A stretch of DNA of 13,816 nt from contig JAKIUO010000074.1 in NCBI GenBank assembly GCA_021647535.1, positions 1 to 13,816 of the forward strand. The letters run 5' to 3'. The DNA is from Hyphomicrobiaceae bacterium. GTDB taxonomy: Bacteria > Pseudomonadota > Alphaproteobacteria > Rhizobiales > JAKIUO01. A program made the translations under genes and the position numbers. Positions 6,714 to 13,256 of the stretch are shown in pieces; within the stretch, counting starts at the first letter, position 1; each line of letters starts with the position of its first letter. A model generated the notes under the pieces. The model ran no database searches. It saw nothing but the letters and a program-made list of their open reading frames with translations, and was not told where the DNA came from.

Positions 6714-7847
6714 TCAAGGCTCTGAGGTTGACTTCTCATCTAACAGTTTTTCGACGATTCTATTGCTTGCCTTGCCATCGCCATAGGGGTTGTGGGCGCG
6801 GCTCATGCGCTGATAGTCTTCGGTATTGTCCAGAAGGCGCGTCGCTGTCTCAATGATGCGCGCACTATTCGTTCCCACAAGAACAGCCGTTCCGGCCTCC
6901 ACGGCTTCGGGACGCTCCGTCACATTTCTGGTGACCAGCACCGGTTTGCCGAGTGAGGGTGCTTCTTCTTGTACGCCGCCCGAATCCGTTATGACGATAT
7001 GGCAACGGTCCATCAGATAGACGAATGGCAGATATTCCTCGGGTTCAATGAGATGAATATTGTTTTTTCCAGCCAGCAGGCGATTAACGGGTTCGCGCAC
7101 ATTCTGGTTGAGATGCACAGGATAAACAATCTCGACGTCTTCACGCTGTGACAGTCCTAGCAGAGCCTCGCAAAGTTGCTCAAAGCCTTCGCCAAAACTT
7201 TCCCGGCGATGACCGGTGATCAGTAAAAGGCGTTTGTCGGGGTCTAGAAACTCAAATTGCCTGGCCAGACTGGCTTGCAAGGCTGGTTCATTTTTGATGC
7301 GATCAACAATCGTCAGCAGAGCGTCAATAACGGTATTGCCGGTGATAATAATTTTTTGCGGGTCACAGCCCTCGCGCAACAGGGCCTCGCTTGCGCTTTT
7401 TGTTGGGGCGTAGAGCTGGTTGGCCATGGCGTCAATAACCTTGCGGTTCATCTCTTCGGGCCATGGATGATAAAGATCCCCTGTGCGCAGACCAGCTTCC
7501 ACATGTCCCACCGGGATCTGTACATAAAAAGCGGCCATACAGGCGGCCATGGCGGTTGTGGTGTCTCCATGGACCAGCACCCAGTCTGGTTTTTGCTCGG
7601 CCAAAACGCTTTCAAGTCCGCGCAAAACATCGGTTGTCACATCAAACAGGCTTTGTCCGGCCCGCATGATATCCAGATCAATATCCGGCTCGATTTTAAA
7701 AACGTCGAGCACCTGATCGAGCATATCGCGGTGTTGACCGGTGACGCAGACTTTAAGATCTACAGCCTCATGCCGCTCCAGAGCTTTGATCAGCGGTGCC
7801 ATTTTGATGGCTTCTGGCCGTGTTCCAAATATTACTAATACGCGCAT
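6714..7847 (-). CDS. wecB: UDP-N-acetylglucosamine 2-epimerase (non-hydrolysing)
   Basis: Cytosolic enzyme interconverting UDP-GlcNAc and UDP-ManNAc for surface polysaccharide synthesis. The protein is 377 residues from MRVLVIFGTRPEAIKMAPLI, the usual start and length of the family. Further signatures are the H-G-D-T-T-T loop, GHVEAGLRTGD, the PEEMNRK segment, ITGHRRESFG, and the C-terminal ITDSGGVQEEAPSLGKPVLV followed by NVTERPEA. The frame is open for another 77 codons upstream to 8078, but that extension has no family resemblance, and AAGGG lies just before the ATG at 7847. The gene is convergent with the carboxypeptidase gene, with 37 bp between the stops and no evident terminator. No UDP-ManNAc dehydrogenase (wecC) or glycosyltransferase lies beside it here, so the polysaccharide it serves cannot be named. 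Confidence 0.95.
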   Translation of the reverse strand: MRVLVIFGTRPEAIKMAPLIKALERHEAVDLKVCVTGQHRDMLDQVLDVFKIEPDIDLDIMRAGQSLFDVTTDVLRGLESVLAEQKPDWVLVHGDTTTAMAACMAAFYVQIPVGHVEAGLRTGDLYHPWPEEMNRKVIDAMANQLYAPTKSASEALLREGCDPQKIIITGNTVIDALLTIVDRIKNEPALQASLARQFEFLDPDKRLLLITGHRRESFGEGFEQLCEALLGLSQREDVEIVYPVHLNQNVREPVNRLLAGKNNIHLIEPEEYLPFVYLMDRCHIVITDSGGVQEEAPSLGKPVLVTRNVTERPEAVEAGTAVLVGTNSARIIETATRLLDNTEDYQRMSRAHNPYGDGKASNRIVEKLLDEKSTSEP

Positions 7848-8106
7848 TGACCCTTGTACCGTCCTTTTACACTGTGCCTTGTGGCAATCGATTGAGTTTG
7901 AGACAATCCAGACAACCAATTGTACAAAATTCATTTTACAAGATTGGTCGAGAAGTTCTTCTCTCTTGAATTGTAAACGAACGCAAGTCTCAACTTTCCA
8001 GAAAGCTTGCTGAGCAGAAATGGCTTGGTTTGTTTGCACAGTCTGATACCAGCTCGCATAAATATTGACCGTTGTCACCGAGAAGCTTAGGTCTGTCAGG
8101 GAGACA
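7848..8106. promoter_or_regulatory. Leader and promoter region of the epimerase gene with two inverted repeats
   Basis: The region must contain the minus-strand promoter of the epimerase. Two symmetrical elements are visible: an interrupted inverted repeat CCAAT...ATTGG spanning 7916-7947 with AT-rich partly symmetrical contents, and GAGAAG-TT-CTTCTC at 7950-7963. They lie 70-115 bases upstream of the start codon, where an operator could sit. No confident -35/-10 pair was found and no coding sequence is supported. Confidence 0.25.
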
Positions 8107-8302
8107 CCCAGGGCAATTCAATTCTCGAAAGCTTTGCTTCGCAAGCGGGCTGCTGCCCGCACCCCCTTGGGAGGAGGCCTCCCAAACCCACCCTTTTTTC
8201 ACTTTAAAATAGAAAAAGGGGAGGTTTGGTTTGGTCCTCCAGCGGGGTTCGGGGCTGGCCCCGTCGCGAAGCGAGGCTACGTTAGAATTGAATTGCCCTG
8301 GG
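8107..8302. repeat. 196-bp palindromic element with perfect 19-bp inverted ends
   Basis: The ends are exact reverse complements: 8107-8125 (CCCAGGGCAATTCAATTCT) and 8284-8302. Inside, the arms pair imperfectly: GCTTCGC at about 8134-8140 matches GCGAAGC, G/C-rich blocks follow, and the core near 8190-8220 has CCCTTTTT opposite AAAAAGGG. Smaller hairpins (GCGGGC-TGCT-GCCCGC and TTGGGAGG-AGG-CCTCCCAA) are nested in the left arm. No frame in it resembles a protein and no flanking target duplication is evident. It fits a non-autonomous palindromic repeat or a degenerate MITE-like element. Which copies exist elsewhere in the genome cannot be seen here. Confidence 0.75.
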
Positions 8303-8467
8303 AAAGGGTTGGCGAGAGGTGGAAGGTGACCTCGCCGAACCGAGCCGGTTTGGCCGTCGGGTGTGCTACGCGCACAGCGCCAAGAGCCAAGAGCCAAGAG
8401 CCAAGAGGTGCCCCCTTGGAACCCATTTTTCTAGGCGGGATCGCAAAAGCGCGACCTTCAGGCCTGC
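8303..8467. other. Hairpin-rich non-coding tail after the palindromic element
   Basis: Several short hairpins follow one another: CCGAACC...GGTTTGG (about 8335-8353), GTGTGC-TAC-GCGCAC (8361-8375) and a larger imperfect one, TAGGC...GCCTA (8432-8470), which overlaps the stop codon of the DUF4399 gene. The last is followed on the minus strand by A rather than T residues, so it is not a canonical intrinsic terminator. No gene is supported. Confidence 0.4.
8379..8406 (+). repeat. Four perfect tandem 7-bp units (GCCAAGA)
   Basis: GCCAAGA occurs four times head-to-tail at 8379, 8386, 8393 and 8400. The position is intergenic, between the palindromic element and the end of the DUF4399 gene. A short perfect array like this is prone to slippage. 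Confidence 0.9.
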
Positions 8468-8902
8468 CTATTTAACGGTGATGGTGATGGTTTTTGACAC
8501 GACCGGCTTGTCGTGGGGAATGTGATTGTGATCGCCCAGCACCAGCTGCAAGGTGTGTTTTCCCGGCGCGAGCTTGACGCTGGTCTGCGTCTGGCCACCG
8601 CCAAAATGACGAAAATTCTTATCTTTTGGGATGGAGGCGTTGAAATCCGCCAGCTTGGCATCAATGATCAGATGGTGGTGGCCGGTGTTCTTTTTTTCAA
8701 CGCCTGCTGGCGCGACGCCCATGCCTTTGAGGCCGAATTTTACCACCACGGGTCCACTCACGGTTGCGCCATCAGCTGGCGATATGAAATAAAGTGCGGC
8801 CCCTTTTGGTGCCATGCTTCTGTGATCATCGGCCTGTGCTGGCAGCATGGCAGCCATGGAAATTACGAAACATGTGGAAAATACGAGCGCAAAAAACTTC
8901 AT
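8468..8902 (-). CDS. Secreted DUF4399-family protein
   Basis: 144 residues from the ATG at 8902, chosen because CAGGAG lies about eight bases upstream; an ATG at 8935 in the same frame has no such site. Residues 1-24 are a signal peptide (MKFFALVF... ending LPAQA before DDH). The mature protein carries the DUF4399 pattern: YFISPADGATVSGPVVVKFG, then GVAPAG, NTGHHHLIID, an FGGGQT segment, LAPGKHTLQLVLGDHNHIPH, and SKTITITVK at the end. The fold is expected to be a small periplasmic beta sandwich. Function unknown; the conserved HHH and DHNHIPH clusters suggest metal binding, which is inference. The stop codon TAG at 8470-8468 lies inside an imperfect hairpin. The gene stands alone, with 153 bp to the next minus-strand gene. 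Confidence 0.85.
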   Translation of the reverse strand: MKFFALVFSTCFVISMAAMLPAQADDHRSMAPKGAALYFISPADGATVSGPVVVKFGLKGMGVAPAGVEKKNTGHHHLIIDAKLADFNASIPKDKNFRHFGGGQTQTSVKLAPGKHTLQLVLGDHNHIPHDKPVVSKTITITVK

Positions 8903-9036
8903 CTGTCCGACTCCTGAAAAATTAAAAAACAGCACCAGACCAAATAGCGCTAAAACGCTACGTCGTCAGTGATAGTTCTAATATAGGGTTTTGTAGTGAA
9001 AGAACTAGAACACCGGAAATAATTATATGCAAGGGG

Positions 9037-9057
9037 AGCAGAATGGCCCGTTCTGCT
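9037..9057 (-). terminator. Hairpin overlapping the stop codon of the 9056-9742 gene
   Basis: Perfect 7-bp inverted repeat AGCAGAA-7-TTCTGCT at 9037-9057. It overlaps the TAG stop of the upstream minus-strand gene and is followed on that strand by CCCCTTGCATATAATT rather than a T-run. It may help end or stabilise the transcript; it is not a canonical intrinsic terminator. Confidence 0.35.
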
Positions 9058-9742
9058 ATTCATAGCGATAGCTTTTGCGCAGGTTTTTTGGCCATTTTCC
9101 ATAGACATAGAGCTGATGGTGGCAGGGGTGCCTTGCTTCTGTTTTGTGCGGGGCCTTTACGATCTGCACTGGGGCCTGTTTATCTTTTGGCACAAAACTG
9201 GCGAACAGGTGGATGGCGCTGGCGCCATTGGCACGGATCCGCGTTTTGGCAAAAGGCAAAGCCAGTGGTGAGAGTTTGAACGCGACGATTTTTTCAATGC
9301 CGCCCTCAAGCTGGCTGGTCCTGCCAGTATAGGGATCAAAATTTTGCATTTTCAGGATATCGACCTGGGACGGCAAGCGTTTGGCGACCTCTTTTTCACC
9401 GGCAAATTCGATGACTGTCACAAGGTTTATGCGAAAGAGGGTAAGCTCTTGATAGACACCGGGCAAATCGGGGGCAACGGCCCCCACACTGACCGGAATA
9501 ACGTTGCTGTTTTCTGCGCGTTTTGGGACCTTGATCCTCAGGGGATGTTGGGCCCATACCCAGCCTCGTTTGCCATAGAGCTTGTCTAGAAAAGTTTTTT
9601 GCGAGAGGGCTTGGCGGCCATATTGTTCCGGCAGGGGTTCAAAATTAAAGGAAAACCCCAAGGCGCAGGCAGAGGCCGGCATTGCTCCCATTGCAGTTGA
9701 GAGGAGCAGCAAGACGTGTAAAAGGATCTGTTTCAATTCCAT
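9056..9742 (-). CDS. Secreted protein of unknown function, faintly SoxY-like
   Basis: Up to 228 residues. A signal peptide is clear (ILLHVLLLLSTAMGAMPASA, cleavage probably before CALGF), so the product is exported. I do not recognise the family with confidence. The segment VIPVSVGAVAPDLPGVYQEL followed later by AFAKTRIRANGASAIHLFAS-like sequence (actual PFAKTRIRANGASAIHLFAS) recalls the two conserved blocks of SoxY-type sulfur carriers, with an insertion between them. The carrier's C-terminal GGCGG motif is absent; the C-terminus instead has RHPCHHQLYVYG. Start: ATG at 9742 directly abuts GGGAG, which is too close for normal initiation, whereas the in-frame TTG at 9736 (codon 3) lies about six bases after it and may be the true start. 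A 20-bp palindrome and a second hairpin lie between it and the upstream ChaN-like gene. Confidence 0.75.
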   Translation of the reverse strand: MELKQILLHVLLLLSTAMGAMPASACALGFSFNFEPLPEQYGRQALSQKTFLDKLYGKRGWVWAQHPLRIKVPKRAENSNVIPVSVGAVAPDLPGVYQELTLFRINLVTVIEFAGEKEVAKRLPSQVDILKMQNFDPYTGRTSQLEGGIEKIVAFKLSPLALPFAKTRIRANGASAIHLFASFVPKDKQAPVQIVKAPHKTEARHPCHHQLYVYGKWPKNLRKSYRYE

Positions 9743-9787
9743 CTCCCGAACATTTTTTCACTCAACTCTGCCTCACAAAACAGGTTT

Positions 9788-9831
9788 CCAAAGGACTAGT
9801 CCTTTGGTGGGATCGTAAGGGCAGAGCCCTT
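9788..9831. repeat. Two adjacent hairpins, one a perfect 20-bp palindrome
   Basis: CCAAAGGACTAGTCCTTTGG at 9788-9807 is its own reverse complement. AAGGGC-AGA-GCCCTT follows at 9817-9831. They lie just downstream of the ChaN-like gene (stop at 9852, minus strand) and upstream of the next gene, and may end or stabilise its transcript. The first is related to the CCAAAGG-CGAG-CCTTTGG hairpin at 13074-13091, and both are preceded by GTTT or GTTTC-type bases, which suggests one dispersed repeat family. Confidence 0.65.
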
Positions 9832-9851
9832 CATTTAGCAGCCTTGCAATT

Positions 9852-10964
9852 TTACTCCGCCTTCTTCCCATGCTCGCTCTGTCCCCCTTTTCCATGCTTC
9901 TTGCCGCCGAACCGTTTAACGAGTTTGGCGCAGGGGTCTTCGCGCTGGGTACGTGGTGTCACCCAGATATAATCGGCGGTGGCTTTGTCATCGGGGGCGT
10001 GGGAGATGAGGTCGAGGGCGGATTGTGCATCTTTATTTGTTTCGACAATCATCAATGTGGTGCTTTTGAGCTGCTGACCACGCAGATACCACGGCACGGC
10101 GCGATCTGTTCGCACATGGCCATTGCCAGCAATGAGGATGACGCCTTCATTTGACTGGGCAGCAAGGCTCATGGCGTGGGCCAGACTGGCATCCCGATAG
10201 CGCTGCACCAGCGCCATGGGGCCCATCATGGTTTTCGGCATCATGTTGCAATGCGAGGCCACCAGCTCAATAGCCAGCGCTTCGTCAAGCTTGCGTCCTA
10301 GTGGATGGTTGAGACCCAGATCTTCGATATCACCAGCGGGCAGCGCTTTGAACCCTTGTTTACCGACCTTGCGGTTCATGGCTCTGGTGGTGTCACCGGC
10401 GTAAATATTGAGACCGGCTGCAAGGGCGGCTTTGGCGATGGGTTGATAGTTGGGCCATTTCGGCCAGCCGCTTTTTCCCCAGCCAATGGCCGGGCCCATG
10501 CGTTCCGCTGTTTTGAATTTGCCGCTCATGAACAGTTTGAGGACGCCAGCCTGATCGGCGCGGATCTGCTCCATAACAATGGCGGGCTTGAAATGACGAG
10601 CGGTGAGCTGAGAAATCACCCAAGCCTGCAAACGGTGGTGGTCGGCATTGTCGTGAATTTCGCCAAGTAGTAAAAGGCGGTCGATGGAAAGGCGCTCAAT
10701 GAGCTCTTTTGGGGAAATGGCATGACCATCCTTGACTGACCAGATGGTGCCAACCAGTGGATGATCGGCCAGCAGGCTATTTTGCCAGTTTTCATAGGGA
10801 GCGGGCTGGGACTGGTTTTCCTGTGCGATGGCGGTTCGGGCCAGAAATAGCATAGGGACCATAAATAGCATAGGCACAAGGGCCAGCAGAAAAGCGGCGA
10901 TCTGGAAAGGACGCGCCCGCATTGACGGGCTGTGACAATGGCCCACTCTAAAGCTTTGTGACAT
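9852..10964 (-). CDS. ChaN-like haem-binding / iron-regulated family protein
   Basis: 370 residues with a hydrophobic N-terminal export signal (about 20-47, probable cleavage after RTAIA). The ChaN-family signature is clear: LLLLGEIHDNADHHRLQAW (98-116), IVMEQI, the acidic/aromatic middle WPNYQPIAKAALAAGLNIYAGD, and AGNGHVRTDRAVPWYL (279-294). Characterised relatives are outer-membrane or periplasmic proteins proposed to bind haem through conserved His and Tyr; haem binding here is inferred. The typical lipobox Cys is not seen, so it is probably secreted or membrane-anchored rather than a lipoprotein. The C-terminus is Lys/Gly/His-rich (KKHGKGGQSEHGKKAE). The start at 10964 is supported by AAGGA nine bases upstream, inside the end of carA. 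Only five bases separate it from the carA stop, so co-transcription with carA is likely. Confidence 0.88.
   Translation of the reverse strand: MSQSFRVGHCHSPSMRARPFQIAAFLLALVPMLFMVPMLFLARTAIAQENQSQPAPYENWQNSLLADHPLVGTIWSVKDGHAISPKELIERLSIDRLLLLGEIHDNADHHRLQAWVISQLTARHFKPAIVMEQIRADQAGVLKLFMSGKFKTAERMGPAIGWGKSGWPKWPNYQPIAKAALAAGLNIYAGDTTRAMNRKVGKQGFKALPAGDIEDLGLNHPLGRKLDEALAIELVASHCNMMPKTMMGPMALVQRYRDASLAHAMSLAAQSNEGVILIAGNGHVRTDRAVPWYLRGQQLKSTTLMIVETNKDAQSALDLISHAPDDKATADYIWVTPRTQREDPCAKLVKRFGGKKHGKGGQSEHGKKAE
10842..10877 (-). repeat. 18-bp tandem duplication in the signal sequence of the ChaN-like gene
   Basis: Two adjacent 18-bp units (10877-10860 and 10859-10842 on the minus strand), identical at 16 of 18 bases, encode VPMLFM and VPMLFL in the hydrophobic core of the export signal. 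The duplication is in frame and lengthens the core by six residues. Confidence 0.85.
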
Positions 10965-10969
10965 GGCGA

Positions 10970-12220
10970 CTATTCCTTGCTTGCGTTTCTGGGGCTGGTT
11001 TGAATGGCTTTGGCAAAGCGTGCAAAAAGATAGTGGCTGTCTTGTGGTCCAGGAGACGCTTCTGGATGATATTGCACGGAAAAAATGGGTTTATCTTTGA
11101 CTTTGAGACCACAATTACTGCCATCAAACAGCGAAATATGGGTTTGCTCAACACCCGCTGGCAGGCTGTCGCCATCGACGGCGAAACCATGGTTCATCGA
11201 GGTGATCTCAACCTTGCCGGTGGTGAAATCCTTGACCGGATGATTGGCGCCGTGATGGCCTTGATGCATTTTGAGGGTTTTGGCACCAAGCGCCAAGGCC
11301 AGCATTTGATGGCCAAGGCAAATGCCGAAAATTGGCAGGCCGTGCTCAATCAGGGTTTTAAGTTCAGGCACTACATATTCGCCGGTTTTGGCCGGGTCGC
11401 CGGGACCATTTGAGAGGAAAAGGCCATCGGGGCTCATGGCCAGAATGTCGTTGGCGCTGGTCGAGGCAGGAACGATTGTGAGGCGGCAGTTCTGAGCGGC
11501 CAGGCAGCGTAAAATATTGCGTTTGATGCCAAAATCCATGACCACCACATGAAAGTCATCCTGTGTCCGCTGGCCATATCCGTCCGGCCATTGCCACAGG
11601 CTTTCATCCCAGTCATAGGGGCTTTTGCAGGTCACTTCTTTTGCCAGGTCCAACCCAACAAGTCCGGGCCAATTGTTCACGCTTTTGGTAAATTCATCCG
11701 TATCGAACTGACCATCCGTATCATGGGCGATAACGGCATTTTGCATGCCTTTTTCGCGGATGAGGGCGGTCAGAGCTCTGGTGTCAATGCCGCATATGGC
11801 GATGATGTTGTGGGCGATCAACCAGTCGTTAAAATGGGTCATGGAGCGGTAATTGGCCGGATTGGTGATGTCGGCACGTAAAACACAGCCTCTTATGCCA
11901 GCGCCAACCGCCTCATTAGAGGTTTCCAGATCCTCGGCATTTGTGCCGACATTGCCGATATGGGGAAAGGTGAAGGTGATGATCTGCGCGCAATAGGATG
12001 GATCGGTGAGGATTTCCTGATAGCCGGTCATCGCTGTATTGAAACAGACTTCGCCAACAGCTGATCCCGTCGCGCCAAGCCCGTAGCCTTCAATAATGCT
12101 GCCGTCCTGCAGGACAAGGCGGGCGGTTTTAATCGGTTCTTGCCATTTGGCCGGAGGGATTTTGGGCTCATCGGTAGCGTTATTGATCGCCTCAGGCGCA
12201 TGTGGGGGGATTTGTGTCAT
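10970..12220 (-). CDS. carA: Carbamoyl-phosphate synthase small (glutaminase) subunit
   Basis: Cytosolic glutamine amidotransferase subunit that supplies ammonia to CarB for carbamoyl phosphate, a precursor of arginine and pyrimidines. It has 416 residues. The N-terminal CPSase small-subunit domain starts at about 30 (TARLVLQDGSIIEGYGLGA) and includes GEVCFNTAMTGYQEILTDPS. The class I glutaminase domain starts at about 223 (VVVMDFGIKRNILRCL), with SNGPGDP, FGICLGHQML (nucleophile Cys301), SMNHGFAVD, and QYHPEASPGP (His385 and Glu387). All catalytic residues are present. The first 28 or so residues are a poorly conserved extension, common in this order. No strong ribosome site precedes the ATG at 12220. 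carB is not in this window. It is followed after five bases by the ChaN-like gene and is divergent from yqeY. Confidence 0.97.
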   Translation of the reverse strand: MTQIPPHAPEAINNATDEPKIPPAKWQEPIKTARLVLQDGSIIEGYGLGATGSAVGEVCFNTAMTGYQEILTDPSYCAQIITFTFPHIGNVGTNAEDLETSNEAVGAGIRGCVLRADITNPANYRSMTHFNDWLIAHNIIAICGIDTRALTALIREKGMQNAVIAHDTDGQFDTDEFTKSVNNWPGLVGLDLAKEVTCKSPYDWDESLWQWPDGYGQRTQDDFHVVVMDFGIKRNILRCLAAQNCRLTIVPASTSANDILAMSPDGLFLSNGPGDPAKTGEYVVPELKTLIEHGLPIFGICLGHQMLALALGAKTLKMHQGHHGANHPVKDFTTGKVEITSMNHGFAVDGDSLPAGVEQTHISLFDGSNCGLKVKDKPIFSVQYHPEASPGPQDSHYLFARFAKAIQTSPRNASKE

Positions 12221-12295
12221 GGTTTTGCGGGGTTCTTTAGGGGTTGCGGATGTCTTTGTGCTGTGGTTCGATTATTGAGGCTTCAAACTGGAGCG

Positions 12296-12324
12296 AGACT
12301 AGTTAAAAGGCCAAGGGGGGTCAA
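12296..12324 (-). promoter_or_regulatory. Probable carA promoter
   Basis: On the minus strand TTGACC (12324-12319), a 17-base spacer, then TAGTCT (12301-12296). The -35 is close to consensus for alphaproteobacterial housekeeping promoters, the -10 is weaker. Start of transcription near 12289 gives a leader of about 70 nt. Confidence 0.5.
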
Positions 12325-12462
12325 TGTCTGGCTTTCAACTATTTTCATTTTGCATTGTTTCCATTTCTCTGATGGCGGGCTTTGTCCAAAGTCAAAAACT
12401 CTTTAAGAAGTATGCTAAGGGCATATTAACATCTGACCGGCACTTTGGTGTGAAATAATATA

Positions 12463-12492
12463 TTGGCTAATGTAATCCAATGCGGCTACACT
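12463..12492 (+). promoter_or_regulatory. Candidate yqeY promoter
   Basis: TTGGCT (12463-12468), an 18-base spacer, then TACACT (12487-12492). Transcription would begin near 12499, leaving a short leader of about 28 nt with the ribosome site GGAG at about 12513. Match by eye only. Confidence 0.4.
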
Positions 12493-12526
12493 ACAGCCCT
12501 TTTTAGATGGGTGGAGAAAGCAATCT

Positions 12527-12976
12527 ATGCGTGAAAAGATCAACCAGGCATTGAAGGCCGCTATGAAGGGCAAGGAAAAGACGCGGATTGGCACCCTGCG
12601 TTTGATCAATGCTGCGATTAAGGATCGTGAAATTGCGGCACGTAGCAAGGACAAGGACGGCGTCAGCGATGATGAAATCCTCGAAATTCTCGCACGCATG
12701 GTCAAGCAAAGACGCGATTCGATCACCGCGTACGAAGAAGGGGGACGCCCGGAACTGGCAGCCGTCGAACAGGCGGAAATTGATATTGTCACCGAATTCC
12801 TGCCAAAGCAGCTCAATGATGATGAAATTCGCGAGATCTGCAAAAACATTATCGCTGAGCTGGAAGCCACGGGCCTGAAGGATATGGGGCGCACCATGGG
12901 CGAACTGAAAGAGCGCTATGCTGGACAGATGGATTTTGGCAAAGCCAGCCGCTGCGTTAAGGAAATGCTTGGCTAA
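12527..12976 (+). CDS. yqeY: GatB/YqeY domain-containing protein
   Basis: 149 residues, the normal length of stand-alone YqeY proteins. It is nearly all helical: MREKINQALKAAMKGKEKTR, then TLRLINAAIKDREIAARSK, DDEILEILARMVKQRRDSI, the conserved AYEEGGRPELAAVEQAEI and IVTEFLPKQL, and the C-terminal helical bundle MGRTMGELKERYAGQMDFG. The domain is related to the tail of the GatB subunit of tRNA-dependent amidotransferase, which contacts tRNA; the role of free YqeY is not established. GGAG lies about ten bases before the ATG. It precedes dnaG in the same direction, the usual arrangement in this order, but the two are separated by a 168-bp palindrome starting two bases after the TAA. Confidence 0.93.
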   Translation: MREKINQALKAAMKGKEKTRIGTLRLINAAIKDREIAARSKDKDGVSDDEILEILARMVKQRRDSITAYEEGGRPELAAVEQAEIDIVTEFLPKQLNDDEIREICKNIIAELEATGLKDMGRTMGELKERYAGQMDFGKASRCVKEMLG

Positions 12977-12978
12977 CC

Positions 12979-13146
12979 GCAAAAGCCGCTACGCAGCTTG
13001 TCCTCGCCGGACGGGCTGCTTATGCAGCAGGCATTGGGGACTTGTCCCCAAAGCCCTAATATCAAAATAGTTTCCAAAGGCGAGCCTTTGGTTCCAGCTG
13101 AATAAGCTGCCCGTCTGGCGAAGACAAGCCGCATAGCGGCTTTTGC
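12979..13146. repeat. 168-bp near-perfect palindrome between yqeY and dnaG
   Basis: The 50-base arms 12979-13028 and 13097-13146 are reverse complements at 44 of 50 positions. The outer end is GCAAAAGCCGCT / AGCGGCTTTTGC. The 68-base centre holds two perfect small hairpins, TTGGGGA-CTTG-TCCCCAA (13034-13051) and CCAAAGG-CGAG-CCTTTGG (13074-13091). It starts two bases after the yqeY stop codon and ends 110 bases before the dnaG start. As RNA it would form a very long stem. Its content resembles the hairpin blocks at 8107-8302 and 9788-9831, pointing to a dispersed palindromic repeat. It may also act as a terminator, attenuator or RNA-processing site, which is inference. Confidence 0.88.
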
Positions 13147-13256
13147 ATCTTATCAACGCTCTATCCACGTCTCGCATTTTGCCCATATCTGGACCGCGTG
13201 AATCGCTCTATATTGTCACTATATCACCATTAGTTTGCTTGTTCAGGACAGCCCCC

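Larger units (their letters stand above)
12221..12526. other. Divergent carA / yqeY control region
   Basis: 306 bp without a gene. It carries a good minus-strand promoter for carA and a plausible plus-strand promoter for yqeY, listed separately. No riboswitch or attenuator was recognised in the carA leader (about 70 nt). Confidence 0.5.

Noticed and set aside
7848..8078. 77-residue N-terminal extension of the epimerase.
   Set aside because: The family starts at MRVLVIFGTRPEA, and a ribosome site precedes the ATG at 7847. The extension overlaps the inverted repeats and has no family resemblance.
8425..8470. Intrinsic terminator of the DUF4399 gene.
   Set aside because: On the coding (minus) strand the hairpin is followed by A residues, not T, so it is only an imperfect stem overlapping the stop codon.
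8065..8475. Open frames on both strands across the palindromic region.
   Set aside because: Their composition follows the inverted repeat and hairpins, they lack ribosome sites, and they resemble no protein.
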